NCBI GenBank assembly: GCA_020633725.1
Contig: JACKDC010000005.1
Coordinates: 263,003-327,002 of the forward strand
DNA length: 64,000 nt
Origin: Candidatus Latescibacterota bacterium
GTDB taxonomy: Bacteria; Krumholzibacteriota; Krumholzibacteriia; JACNKJ01
Direction: 5' to 3'
The notes under the pieces were generated by a model. It saw nothing but the letters and a program-made list of their open reading frames with translations. It was not told where the DNA came from and made no database searches. Shown in pieces: positions 39,104 to 47,778 of this stretch (position 1 is its first letter; every line of letters starts with the position of its first letter). A program made the position numbers and the translations under genes.

Positions 39104-39154
39104 CGGGCCGGGCGGGGCGGGCACTCCGCCCCGCCCGCGCTCCCGCGGGCGCGG

Positions 39155-39183
39155 TGGACCGGCCGGGGACCCTGTGCTAGAGT
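39155..39183 (+). promoter_or_regulatory. sigma70-like promoter for the kinase-meaB operon
   Basis: TGGACC (39155-39160), 17 bases, TAGAGT (39178-39183). The ATG is only 15 bases beyond the -10, so the leader is very short. Confidence 0.5.
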
Positions 39184-39198
39184 GCGCGCGGGAGGGCC

Positions 39199-40914
39199 AT
39201 GGTCGCCAATCGCCAGGTCTGCTGGGAGCTGTTTCGCTGCAGGGATCGCAGCTGTCCCGTCTATGGCGATCACATCGTGGGCAGCCCCGTGCTCATGCGC
39301 GTCGACGCCGCCGAGGTGGCGCAGTGGCGCAGCGGGCTGCTGGGTCCGGTGGAGGCGCTGAGCTGCCAGTACTTCCGCCGGCTGCGCGAGCGGGGACGCG
39401 GCCGCCGCGCCGTGGACCGCAACCTGGACCTCTTCCTCGAGCGCGCGCTGCGGCGCGCGGCGTCCTTCCAGCGCCGGCTGGCCATCTACGAGAGCAGCGA
39501 GCACACCGGCGCGCAGCTCGACGAGCTCAGCCTCCTGGGGCAGTTCAGCCAGCTCATCCCCAACCTCGGCTCCATCCGCGAGGTCTGCTTCGCGCTGCTC
39601 ACCGTGGTGACGGCGGGACAGGGCCTCGGCTTCAACCGCGCGATGCTCTTCTGGAAGGATCCGGAGGAGGCCCGCGTGGGCGGCCACTGCGCCATCGGCC
39701 CCGGCGACGACGCCGAGGCCAGCCGCATCTGGGCGGAGCTGGCCGAGCAGGAGCCCTGGCTCGATCTGCGCGAGCTGGTCACCCGCGGCCTGGCCGGCGC
39801 GCCCGAGGAGGCGCCGCTGGCCCGGCGCATCCGCGAGCTGACCTTCGCCGTGCCCGAGCCGGCGAGCCGCTTCACGCGCGCGCTGCACGAGCTGCAGGAG
39901 CTGCACGGCGACGAGCTCGAGCACCCGACGGACCGGATGCTGGTGCAGCGTCTCGACCTGCAGCACTTCGTCACGCTGCCGCTGGTGCGCGCCGAGCGGA
40001 GCCTCGGCTTCCTGCTGGTGGACAACCGCTACAGCGGCGTGGTGCTGGCGCCGGAGCGCGTGGACGTCCTCCAGGTGCTGGTGCGCTTCGCCACGGGCAT
40101 CCTCGAGAACCTGCTGCTGCGGGAGTCGCTGGAGCGGACCCTGGCGCGCAGCCAGGCCAGCGCGGAGGTGCTGGCGGAGATCCGTCGGCGCGTGAATCGC
40201 GCCGAGAAGCTGGCCGCCAGCGGCGAGCTCTCGGCCGCCGTGGCGCACGAGATCCGCAACCCGCTCACGGCCATCGGGGGCTTCAGCCGCCGCCTGCTGC
40301 GCAGCGCCAGCCTGGCCGAGGTGGATCGGCGCACCGTGCAGGTCATCGCCGACGAGGCCCTGCGCCTCGAGGAGACCCTGGGCCGCCTGCTGCACAGCGC
40401 CCAGCGCGAGGAGCTGCAGGTGCACCCCGTGGACCTCAACGACCTGGCGCGCGACATCGAGGGCCTGCTGCGCGACCGCGTGGCGGAGGCGGGCATCCGG
40501 CTCACCAGCGAGCTCGAGCCCGCGCTTCCGCGCACCACGCTGGATGAGCGCCGCATCCGCCAGGTGATCCTCAACCTCGTGCAGAACGCGATCGAGGCCA
40601 TCGAGGGGCGCGGGGAGATCCGTCTCGAGACCGAGCGCGACGAGGGCTGGCTGCTGCTGCACGTGGTCGACAACGGCTGCGGCATGGATGCCGAGCAGCA
40701 GAAGCGCATCTTCCGCGCCTTCTACTCCACCAAGGACGCGGGCACCGGCCTCGGCCTCGCCATCTCCCAGCGCATCGTGCGCCAGCACGGCGGCGAGCTC
40801 AGCGTGGAGAGCAGCCCCGGCCTGGGCACGCGCTTCAGCCTGCGACTGCCGCTGCGGGCCGGCGCGCAGGCGGGCGTGGCGCGCGAGGCCGCCAGCGAGG
40901 GGGACGGTCAGTGA
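39199..40914 (+). CDS. cytosolic two-CW/GAF sensor histidine kinase
   Basis: 571 residues with no membrane segment. The N-terminus carries a two-CW-like cysteine motif (Cys8 followed by Trp, Cys14, then Cys19 in CPVY), probably a metal or cluster site. A GAF-like domain follows at about 105-305 (ending ERSLGFLLVDNRYSG). HisKA has the phospho-acceptor His350 in VAHEIRNPLTAIGGFSRR. The ATPase domain shows N in LNLVQNAIEA, VDNGCGMD and GTGLGLAIS. Its response regulator is not adjacent. Its stop overlaps the meaB start (GTGA), which ties the sensor to B12-enzyme repair. Confidence 0.88.
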   Translation: MVANRQVCWELFRCRDRSCPVYGDHIVGSPVLMRVDAAEVAQWRSGLLGPVEALSCQYFRRLRERGRGRRAVDRNLDLFLERALRRAASFQRRLAIYESSEHTGAQLDELSLLGQFSQLIPNLGSIREVCFALLTVVTAGQGLGFNRAMLFWKDPEEARVGGHCAIGPGDDAEASRIWAELAEQEPWLDLRELVTRGLAGAPEEAPLARRIRELTFAVPEPASRFTRALHELQELHGDELEHPTDRMLVQRLDLQHFVTLPLVRAERSLGFLLVDNRYSGVVLAPERVDVLQVLVRFATGILENLLLRESLERTLARSQASAEVLAEIRRRVNRAEKLAASGELSAAVAHEIRNPLTAIGGFSRRLLRSASLAEVDRRTVQVIADEALRLEETLGRLLHSAQREELQVHPVDLNDLARDIEGLLRDRVAEAGIRLTSELEPALPRTTLDERRIRQVILNLVQNAIEAIEGRGEIRLETERDEGWLLLHVVDNGCGMDAEQQKRIFRAFYSTKDAGTGLGLAISQRIVRQHGGELSVESSPGLGTRFSLRLPLRAGAQAGVAREAASEGDGQ

Positions 40915-41912
40915 CCGCCGCCATCGAGGCGCTGCTGCGGGACTTCGAGGCCGGCCGGCCGCGGGCGCTGGCGCGGCTGATCTCGCTCATCGAGGACGAG
41001 GCCCCCGGCGCGCGCGAACTCGAGGCCTGGGCGCTGGCGCGGGCCGGCCAAGGTTACCGTGTGGGCATGACGGGCCCGCCCGGCGCCGGCAAGAGCAGCC
41101 TCCTCGACGGCCTCCTGCGCGCCTACGGCGCGCGCGGCCTGCGTCTCGGCGTGCTCGCCGTGGACCCCAGCAGCCCCTTCACGGGGGGCGCGCTGCTCGG
41201 CGACCGCATCCGCATGCACGAGGCCTCGCGCGACGCGGGCGTCTTCATCCGCAGCCTCGGCAGCCGGGGCAGCCTGGGCGGGCTCAGCGCGCGCACCGAG
41301 GCGGTGGCCGACCTGCTGGACGCCTTCGGCCACGCGCGCATCTTCATCGAGACCGTGGGCGTGGGGCAGAGCGAGCTGGACATCGTGGAGAACTGCTTCA
41401 GCACGGTGGTGGTGCTCACGCCGGAGAGCGGCGACGGCATCCAGACCATGAAGGCCGGCCTCATGGAGATCGGCGACCTCTTTGTGGTCAACAAGGCCGA
41501 CCGCGACGGCGCCGAGCGCCTCGCCGGCGAACTGGAGGCGACCCTGTCGGGCCGCGGGCCGCGGGAGGGCTGGCTGCCGCCGGTGCTGCGCACCGTGGCC
41601 ACCGACGCCGCACGCGGCGTCGAGGCGCTGGTGGACGCCATCGAGTCCCACCGCGAGTTCCTCGCGCGCGAGGGACGGCTCGCCCTGCGGCGGCACGAGG
41701 CCGTCGCGCGCCGCGCGCGCGCCGCCGTGGACGCCGCCGTGGGCGCTGCGTTGTGGGGCGACGGCAATCGTATGCGTGTGGTGGAGAACGGGGTTGCAAA
41801 GCTTCTCGACGGACGGATAGGCTTCGACGCGCTCGTGTCCTCGGCGCTGCCGGCGGACCTGGGCTGCCTCGAGGCGGCGCCCGACCCGGGCGCGCGAACG
41901 CCGGACGACTGA
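40911..41912 (+). CDS. meaB: methylmalonyl-CoA mutase-associated GTPase MeaB/ArgK
   Basis: 333 residues. A G3E-family P-loop GTPase that gates cofactor loading and protects the mutase. Walker A is MTGPPGAGKSSLLDGLL, the metal loop is VDPSSPFTGGALLGDRIRM, then FIETVGVGQSE and the base-specific VNKAD. The start GTG overlaps the histidine kinase stop. The B12-binding mutase subunit follows 16 bases later, the functional partner expected for MeaB. Confidence 0.95.
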   Translation: MTAAIEALLRDFEAGRPRALARLISLIEDEAPGARELEAWALARAGQGYRVGMTGPPGAGKSSLLDGLLRAYGARGLRLGVLAVDPSSPFTGGALLGDRIRMHEASRDAGVFIRSLGSRGSLGGLSARTEAVADLLDAFGHARIFIETVGVGQSELDIVENCFSTVVVLTPESGDGIQTMKAGLMEIGDLFVVNKADRDGAERLAGELEATLSGRGPREGWLPPVLRTVATDAARGVEALVDAIESHREFLAREGRLALRRHEAVARRARAAVDAAVGAALWGDGNRMRVVENGVAKLLDGRIGFDALVSSALPADLGCLEAAPDPGARTPDD

Positions 41913-41928
41913 GCGCGGCGGGGGACGC

Positions 41929-42339
41929 ATGGACGAACGCATTCGAGTACTGGTGGCCAAGCCGGGCCTGGACGGCCACGACCGCGGCGCGCGCGTGATC
42001 GCCGCCGCCCTCGTGGACGCGGGCATGGAGGTCATCTACACGGGCCTGCACCAGACGCCCGAGATGATCGTGGAGGCCGCCGTCCAGGAAGACGTGGACG
42101 TGGTCGGCCTCAGCGTCCTCTCCGGCGCGCACATGAGCCTGATCCCGCGCGTGAAGGAGCTGCTCGTGGCGGCCGGCGCGGACGACGTGCTGATCACCGG
42201 CGGCGGGATCATCCCCGCCGAGGACGCCGAGGCGCTGGCGGCCCAGGGCGTCGGCAAGCTCTTCGGCCCGGGGACCGACACCCGGGCGGTGGTGGACTAC
42301 ATTCGGGAGGAAGTGGCCAGGCGCCGCGAACGCGCCTGA
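41929..42339 (+). CDS. methylmalonyl-CoA mutase B12-binding (small) subunit
   Basis: 136 residues, only the cobalamin-binding domain. The DxHxxG motif is DGHDRG (Asp15, His17, Gly20), His17 being the lower cobalt ligand; LSVLSG and ITGGGIIPAED complete the site. It must pair with the separate catalytic subunit encoded at 46093-47778 on the other strand. Start and length agree with stand-alone mutase C-terminal subunits. It sits between meaB and a 3-hydroxyacyl-CoA dehydrogenase gene. Confidence 0.95.
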   Translation: MDERIRVLVAKPGLDGHDRGARVIAAALVDAGMEVIYTGLHQTPEMIVEAAVQEDVDVVGLSVLSGAHMSLIPRVKELLVAAGADDVLITGGGIIPAEDAEALAAQGVGKLFGPGTDTRAVVDYIREEVARRRERA

Positions 42340-42395
42340 CAGGGCGGGGGAAACCCCGAGAACCGTGCCTCGTAGAGGGGGCTCCGGGAGGTGTC

Positions 42396-43247
42396 ATGAA
42401 CGAGAAGGCAGTGCTCGTGATCGGCGCGGGCACCATGGGCAACGGCATCGCGCAGGTCTTCGCCGCCAGCGGCTTTTCCGTGACGCTGGTGGACGTCAAC
42501 CAGGGCCTGCTGGACCGCGGGCTCGGCGCCATCGGCAAGAGCCTGGACCGCATGGTCAAGAAGGAGCTCATCGCCGAGAGCGACAAGACTGCCATCCTGG
42601 GCCGCATCCAGCCCAGCGTCGGCATGCCCGAGCGCTCGGACGCCTTCCTGGCCATCGAGGCCGCCACCGAGAACCTGGCCGTGAAGCACCAGCTCTTCGC
42701 CGCGCTGGACAAGGCCCACGCCCCCGAGGCGATCCTGGCCAGCAACACGTCGAGCATCTCGCTCTGCACGCTGGCGGGGCCGCTGAGCCATCGCGAGCGG
42801 GTCATCGGCATGCACTTCATGAACCCGGTGCCGGTGATGAAGCTCGTGGAAGTGATCCGCGCGCTGGACACCAGCGACGCGGTGACCGAGCGCGTGGTGT
42901 CCCTGTCCAAGGAGCTGGGCAAGACGCCCGTGGTGGTGAACGACTACCCGGGTTTCGTGTCCAACCGCATCCTGATGCCCATGATCAACGAGGCCGTCTA
43001 CACGCTCCAGGAGGGCGTGGCCGACCGCGACGCCATCGACACCATCATGAAGCTCGGCATGGCGCACCCCATGGGACCGCTGCAGCTCGCGGACCTGATC
43101 GGGCTCGACGTCTGCCTCTTCATCATGGAGGTGCTGCACCGGGACCTGGGCGACAGCAAGTACCGCCCCTGCCCGCTGCTCCGGAAGATGGTCGACGCGG
43201 GGCGGCTGGGCCGCAAGAGCGGCCGCGGCTTCTACGACTACGAATGA
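42396..43247 (+). CDS. hbd: 3-hydroxybutyryl-CoA dehydrogenase
   Basis: 283 residues. The NAD(P)-binding Rossmann motif is GAGTMGNGIAQVFAASG, with an acidic VDVN end typical of NAD preference. The catalytic His-Glu pair lies in IGMHFMNPVPVMKLVEVI, and FVSNRILMPMINEA begins the helical dimer domain, with HPMGPLQLADLIGLD later. It acts in beta-oxidation, butyrate or fatty-acyl metabolism, with the crotonases elsewhere in the window. The start follows GGAGGTGTC. Confidence 0.94.
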   Translation: MNEKAVLVIGAGTMGNGIAQVFAASGFSVTLVDVNQGLLDRGLGAIGKSLDRMVKKELIAESDKTAILGRIQPSVGMPERSDAFLAIEAATENLAVKHQLFAALDKAHAPEAILASNTSSISLCTLAGPLSHRERVIGMHFMNPVPVMKLVEVIRALDTSDAVTERVVSLSKELGKTPVVVNDYPGFVSNRILMPMINEAVYTLQEGVADRDAIDTIMKLGMAHPMGPLQLADLIGLDVCLFIMEVLHRDLGDSKYRPCPLLRKMVDAGRLGRKSGRGFYDYE

Positions 43248-43263
43248 CGAAGGGAGAGTCCCG

Positions 43264-43812
43264 ATGAAGTCCAGTCGCGCGCTCGCCGTCCTCCTGCTCT
43301 GCCTGCTGCTGCCGGCGGCGGTCTCGGCGCAGGACTACTCGCCAGCGCCGGTGAGCCGCGAGGGCGCGATGCTGCGCAGTCTCGTCATCCCCGGTCTGGG
43401 GCAGATCGAGCAGGGGCGCGTCGGGCGCGGCGCGCTCTGGGCCGGCGGCGCCGCGGCGCTGGCCGGCGCCACCTTCTTCGCGCACATGGAGTACCACAGC
43501 GCGGCGAAGGACTTCGAGAACGCGCGGGACAGCTACCAGCGCGCCCTCGCCGACGGCGACACGGACGGCGCCTACCAGGACTACCTGGACATGCAGCGGC
43601 TGGAACCCATCGCCGACGACCGCCAGGGCACCCGGCGCAACCTGGAGATCGCGCTGGGGCTCTGGTGGGCCGGCAGCCTGGTGGACACCTGGCTGTTCAA
43701 TCATGACGACGGGGGTGACGCTGGTGAACTCGCTCGAGGGGCTCTCCCGGGGCGGCTGAGCCCCGTACTCCGTGGCGAGGCGGCCGGCCTGGCCTGGACC
43801 CTGGACTTCTAG
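43264..43812 (+). CDS. DUF5683-like exported protein
   Basis: 182 residues with a signal peptide (residues 1-22, SAQ end). The stretch AMLRSLVIPGLGQIEQGRVGRGALWAGGAAALAGATFF is the family-like PGLGQ motif with a membrane segment, followed by a helical YHSAAKDFENARDSYQRAL part and another hydrophobic stretch. Proteins of this kind are common in FCB bacteria, but their role is unknown. RBS AAGGGAGAG is 5-8 bases upstream. It probably shares a transcript with the lipoprotein gene 15 bases on. Confidence 0.65.
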   Translation: MKSSRALAVLLLCLLLPAAVSAQDYSPAPVSREGAMLRSLVIPGLGQIEQGRVGRGALWAGGAAALAGATFFAHMEYHSAAKDFENARDSYQRALADGDTDGAYQDYLDMQRLEPIADDRQGTRRNLEIALGLWWAGSLVDTWLFNHDDGGDAGELARGALPGRLSPVLRGEAAGLAWTLDF

Positions 43813-43827
43813 CGGCGGGAGGATCCC

Positions 43828-44265
43828 ATGCGACGCAGCCTGAGCACCCCGAGCGCCTTCGTCCTCGTCCTGCTGGCGGCGATTCTCGGCGCCTGCACGC
43901 AGGAGCACGATCCGCTGGCCGAGCGCTTTCCCCTGCCCGTGATCACCGAGGCGCGGCAGGTGGACTCGCAGACGGTCCAGCTGGCCTGGAACGCCCCCAA
44001 TCCCGAGGGAGTGGACGAGTTCCGCCTCTACGTCGGCCTCTACGCCAATCTCGGCTTCACCGTGCTCGACGTGGACTCCCTCTACACCACGACCTCCGAG
44101 ACCAGCTACACCTACGTGGATCCTGGCCTCGCCTTCGTCGACAGCGGGCTCTGCGAGCAGGCCGGCCTCTGCGACACGCTCGCCGCCTACGCCTACTTCC
44201 GCGTAAGCGCCGTGCGCGCGGGCGTGGAGAGCGATCCCGGCCCGCGGGCCTTCATCGATCGCTAG
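43828..44265 (+). CDS. lipoprotein with a fibronectin type III-like domain
   Basis: 145 residues. The signal ends in ILGAC, a standard lipobox. After a short linker there is a fibronectin-like pattern (ITEARQVDSQTVQLAWNAPNPEGVDEFRLYVG, then YFRVSAVRAGVESDPG). It is likely an outer-membrane-anchored or periplasmic protein; binding partner is unknown. A terminator hairpin follows. Confidence 0.7.
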   Translation: MRRSLSTPSAFVLVLLAAILGACTQEHDPLAERFPLPVITEARQVDSQTVQLAWNAPNPEGVDEFRLYVGLYANLGFTVLDVDSLYTTTSETSYTYVDPGLAFVDSGLCEQAGLCDTLAAYAYFRVSAVRAGVESDPGPRAFIDR

Positions 44266-44311
44266 GCGCTAGGCGCCCGGACGCCAGGCTGGCCCGCAAC
44301 TTGATTTGACG

Positions 44312-44338
44312 ACTCCCGTCGCCCCGCGCGGCGGGAGT
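44312..44338 (+). terminator. probable terminator
   Basis: A 10-bp stem ACTCCCGTCG/CGGCGGGAGT (44312-44321 with 44329-44338, one wobble) with a 7-base loop, followed by TCGTGTTTC. It ends the kinase-to-lipoprotein run. The rest of 44266-44466 holds no gene. Confidence 0.6.
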
Positions 44339-44466
44339 TCGTGTTTCAAGTCCCTGCGTGGACGCCACTTGGCGATCCGCGTTCCGGGGACGCCGCCGGT
44401 GGCCGGCGAGAAAGCGGCCGACCGGACGAATCCTCGCCAGCGCGGGCAGCCCGACCGGGAGGAACC

Positions 44467-45639
44467 ATGCGCCGGATCACCCTCGCCGTCCTGCTCGCCT
44501 CGCTGCTCGTGCCCTCGGCCGCCTCGGCCGGCGACGACGGCGAGTGGATCGACCTCGCCACGCTGAAGCAGGCGAGCGTCCACAGCGACGCCGAGCTGCC
44601 GCCCTCGCCCGCGCCGGTGACCACCCAGGCGCCCGCGCCCGAGGCGACCGCGAAGGCGCCCGCCGCCCCGGCGGAGGACCCGCCGCCGCTGGAGCTGCCG
44701 CACCGCTTCCACTGGCAGGGCGAGCTGCGCGAGCTGGGCCGTGTGGGCTACGTCTACCTGGGGGACTACTACGCGGTGGAGGAGCGCGACTTCGGCAAGG
44801 CCGAGACCTGCTACGAGTACGCGCTGCGGCCGTGGCCCGAGTGCGGCCCCATCCAGACGCGGCTCGAACTGCTGAGCCTCTTCACCGGCGACTGGCTGCG
44901 CGCCGCCGAGTCCATGCAGGTGGGCTTCGACCAGGGCGCGCCGCCGCGCGTGACGCAGGACTACGGCATCGACGCCTCGACGCCGTTGACCTCGTCGAAG
45001 GAAGCGGACGTCCCCGCCGTCCCCGCCATCCTCTTCCGCAACGCGCTGGTGCAGGCGCGCCAGGTCGAGGCGACGCCCGACCAGGAGGCGCCGCGGGGCT
45101 TCCTCGTGGGACGTCTGCTGGCTTTCCTCGGCGAGACCGAGGCGGCCATCGAGGCGCTCGGTCCCGTCGCCCTGGACGAGGACGAGACCGCCGCGCCCTG
45201 GAACTTCCAGGCCGCCAGCCAGCGCGCGGCGATGTACCTGGAGGCCTGGCAGCCCGAGCTGGCCTACGTGAACCTGCTCCAGGCGGAGGCGCTGGCCGGC
45301 GAGCACCCCGTGCTCATGGACCGCATCGCGGCGCTCGAGCGCGACATGGCCCTGGTGGCCGCGCCCGGCGAGGGCGACACGGCGACGGTGGTGGTGAGCA
45401 TCCTCGGCCGGCAGGGCCAGGGGCGCTGGATCCTGAGCCCGCCCGACCTGGACTTCGACGGCCGCGTGGACGTGGCCGCGGTGGCCGGGCAGACGCTGGG
45501 CGAGGAGCAGGTGCTCTCGCCGCAGCTGCTCTACCGCGGGCACGACTACTGGCTGATGGCCGCGCCGCTGGGCAGCGACGTGCAGGCCTGGGAGGCGGGC
45601 GCCACCGTGACGCTGGTCGGCGCGCGCAGCCGCGGCTAG
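44467..45639 (+). CDS. exported TPR-like repeat protein of unknown function
   Basis: 390 residues from the ATG at 44467, with GGGAGG 4 bases upstream. A signal peptide (SAASA) is followed by a Pro/Ala-rich linker to about residue 80 and then helical repeats resembling tetratricopeptides (YVYLGDYYAVEERDFGKAETCYEYAL, FLVGRLLAFLGETEAAIEALG). The C-terminus is beta-rich. No enzyme motif is seen. Its stop is shared palindromically (CTAG) with that of the convergent epimerase gene. Confidence 0.65.
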   Translation: MRRITLAVLLASLLVPSAASAGDDGEWIDLATLKQASVHSDAELPPSPAPVTTQAPAPEATAKAPAAPAEDPPPLELPHRFHWQGELRELGRVGYVYLGDYYAVEERDFGKAETCYEYALRPWPECGPIQTRLELLSLFTGDWLRAAESMQVGFDQGAPPRVTQDYGIDASTPLTSSKEADVPAVPAILFRNALVQARQVEATPDQEAPRGFLVGRLLAFLGETEAAIEALGPVALDEDETAAPWNFQAASQRAAMYLEAWQPELAYVNLLQAEALAGEHPVLMDRIAALERDMALVAAPGEGDTATVVVSILGRQGQGRWILSPPDLDFDGRVDVAAVAGQTLGEEQVLSPQLLYRGHDYWLMAAPLGSDVQAWEAGATVTLVGARSRG

Positions 45640-46091
45640 CGGCCGCGGGGGTACTCCACGAGCTCGAGCAGCACGCCCAGGGTGTCCTTGGGGTGCAGGA
45701 AGCAGATGCGCAGGCCGCCCGCGCCCAGGCTGGGCTTGGCGAGCGGGCGCAGGCCGCGCTGCGCCAGCTGGGTGAGCGCGGCGTCCAGGTCGGCCACCTC
45801 GAAGGCGATCTGCTGCAGCCCTTCGCCGCGACGGTCGAGGAAGCGGGCGATGGGACTGTCGTCGCCGAGCGGCGCCAGCAGCTCGAGCCGGCAGTTGCCG
45901 CCGTCGAGCAGGATGACCTCGACGCCCTGGGCCGGCAGCCGCTCGCGGGCCAGCTCGGTGAAGCCGAGCAGCTCCACGTAGCGGATCCGCGCGGCCTCGA
46001 GGTCCTGCACGGCGACGCCCACGTGGTCGAGCCGTCGCCAGATCCCCGCGGGGAGCTTCTCCTCGTAGCGCTTCATCGCAGTCATGCTCAC
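45636..46091 (-). CDS. mce: methylmalonyl-CoA epimerase
   Basis: 151 residues of the vicinal-oxygen-chelate fold. The first metal ligand His is in RRLDHVGVAVQD and the last Glu in GVLLELVEYP; LQQIAFEVADLDAAL carries the middle motif. It converts (S)- to (R)-methylmalonyl-CoA, linking the carboxylase and mutase of the same operon. A start at the internal Met (MKRYEEK) is also possible. It is the last gene of the minus-strand propionate operon, 1 base after the mutase stop. Confidence 0.93.
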   Translation of the reverse strand: MSMTAMKRYEEKLPAGIWRRLDHVGVAVQDLEAARIRYVELLGFTELARERLPAQGVEVILLDGGNCRLELLAPLGDDSPIARFLDRRGEGLQQIAFEVADLDAALTQLAQRGLRPLAKPSLGAGGLRICFLHPKDTLGVLLELVEYPRGR

Positions 46092-46092
46092 C

Positions 46093-47778
46093 TCAGTTGC
46101 CGGGCCGGTACTGTCCGAACACCGCGCGCAGGACGTCGCAGGTCTCGCCGAGCGTGGCGCCCGCGGCGAGCGCGTCCTTGAGCGGGGGGAGGAGCGGCGT
46201 CGTGGACCGGGCCGCCGCGTCCAGGCGCTCGAGGGCGGACGTCACCGCGTCAGCGTCGCGCGATTCGCGCCAGCGCGCCAGGCGCTCGCACTGCTGCGCC
46301 TCGAGCGCGGGGTCGAGGCGGAAGCGTTCGGCCGCGGCCTGCCGCTCGTCCTCGGTGTAGCAGTTCACGCCCACCTGCTCCTGCGCGCCGGACTCGATGG
46401 CGCGCTGCGTGCGGTAGGCGGCCTCGCCGATCTGCTGCTTCTGGAAGCCCGCCTCGATGGCGCGGGCCGCGCCGCCCAGGCTCTCCACCGCGTTGACCAG
46501 CGCGCGGGCCTCCTCTTCGAGATCGCGCGTCCAGCGCTCCACCAGGTAGCTGCCCGCCAGCGGATCGACGCTGTCGGCCACGCCGCTCTCCGCCGCGAGG
46601 ATCTGCTGCGTGCGCAGGGCCAGGCGGGCGCTGGCTTCGCCGGGCAGGGCCAGCGCCTCGTCGAAGCTGTTGGTGTGCAGGCTCTGCGTGCCGCCCAGCA
46701 CCGCGGCCAGGGCCTGCACGGTGACCCGCACGACGTTGTTCAGCGGCTGCTGCGCGGTCAGCGTGCTGCCGGCGGTCTGGCTGTGGAAGCGCAGCTTCAT
46801 CAGGCCGGGCGCGCTCACCTGGAAGTGCTCGGCGAGGAGACGCGTCCAGAGCCGGCGCGCGGCGCGGAACTTGGCGACCTCCTCGAAGAGGTTGTTGTGG
46901 ACGTTGAAGAAGAAGGACAGGCGCGGCAGGAAGTCCTCCAGCGCGAGGCCCGCGCTCCGCGCCGCGCGCACGTACTCGAGCGCGTTGGCGAAGGTGAAGC
47001 CCAGCTCCTGCGCCGCGGTGGAGCCCGCCTCGCGGATGTGGTAGCCGCTGATCGAGATGGTGTTGAAGCGCGGCGCATGCTCGGCGCACCAGGCGAAGGT
47101 GTCGGTGATCAGCCGCAGGCTCGGCCCGGGCGGATAGATGTAGGTGCCGCGGGCGATGTACTCCTTGAGCACGTCGTTCTGGATCGTCCCGCGCAGGCGC
47201 TCGCTCGGCACGCCCTGGCGCTCGGCGGCCAGCGCGTAGAAGAGCAGGAGCTGGGCGGCGGGCGCGTTGATGGTCATCGAGCTGCTCACCGCGCCCAGGT
47301 CGATCGCCTCGAAGAGTCGCTCCATGTCCGCCCGCGACGCGATGGCCACGCCCACGCGCCCGACTTCGCCGAGGGCGTAGGGGTGGTCGGAGTCGTAGCC
47401 CATCTGCGTGGGCAGGTCGAAGGCCGTGGACAGGCCCGTCTGTCCGCGCTCCATGAGATAGCGGAAGCGCGCGTTGGTCTCCTCGGCCGAGCCGAAGCCC
47501 GCGTACTGCCGCATGGTCCAGAGGCGGCCGCGATACTGGTTGGGCTGCACGCCGCGCACGAAGGGCGGCTCGCCGGGCAGGCCGAGCTCGGCGGCCGGGT
47601 CGAAGTCGGCGAGGTCGTCGGGGCCGTAGAGCGCGTGGACGTCCCGGCCCGAGGGCGTTTCGAAGGACGCGCGGCGGTCGGCAGCCTTCGCGCGATGCGG
47701 CTCCAGCGTCTCGGCCGTCCAGCGCTCGCGGGCGGCGCGGTAGGTGGCGGCAGGATCCTTGGGCGTGCCGGCGCTCAT
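46093..47778 (-). CDS. methylmalonyl-CoA mutase catalytic (large) subunit
   Basis: 561 residues, the catalytic TIM barrel only, without the B12 domain. Tyr92 (RQYAGF), Arg210 (IARGTYIYPP) and His247 (SGYHIRE) correspond by constant offset to Propionibacterium Tyr89, Arg207 and His244, which favours methylmalonyl-CoA over isobutyryl-CoA. It makes succinyl-CoA from (R)-methylmalonyl-CoA. The B12 subunit is encoded separately at 41929-42339. It overlaps the biotin carrier gene by 4 bases. Confidence 0.95.
   Translation of the reverse strand: MSAGTPKDPAATYRAARERWTAETLEPHRAKAADRRASFETPSGRDVHALYGPDDLADFDPAAELGLPGEPPFVRGVQPNQYRGRLWTMRQYAGFGSAEETNARFRYLMERGQTGLSTAFDLPTQMGYDSDHPYALGEVGRVGVAIASRADMERLFEAIDLGAVSSSMTINAPAAQLLLFYALAAERQGVPSERLRGTIQNDVLKEYIARGTYIYPPGPSLRLITDTFAWCAEHAPRFNTISISGYHIREAGSTAAQELGFTFANALEYVRAARSAGLALEDFLPRLSFFFNVHNNLFEEVAKFRAARRLWTRLLAEHFQVSAPGLMKLRFHSQTAGSTLTAQQPLNNVVRVTVQALAAVLGGTQSLHTNSFDEALALPGEASARLALRTQQILAAESGVADSVDPLAGSYLVERWTRDLEEEARALVNAVESLGGAARAIEAGFQKQQIGEAAYRTQRAIESGAQEQVGVNCYTEDERQAAAERFRLDPALEAQQCERLARWRESRDADAVTSALERLDAAARSTTPLLPPLKDALAAGATLGETCDVLRAVFGQYRPGN

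Noticed and set aside
46093..47778. Isobutyryl-CoA mutase
   Set aside because: Tyr92 and Arg210 are the methylmalonyl-CoA mutase residues; isobutyryl-CoA mutase would be expected to have Phe and Gln there.
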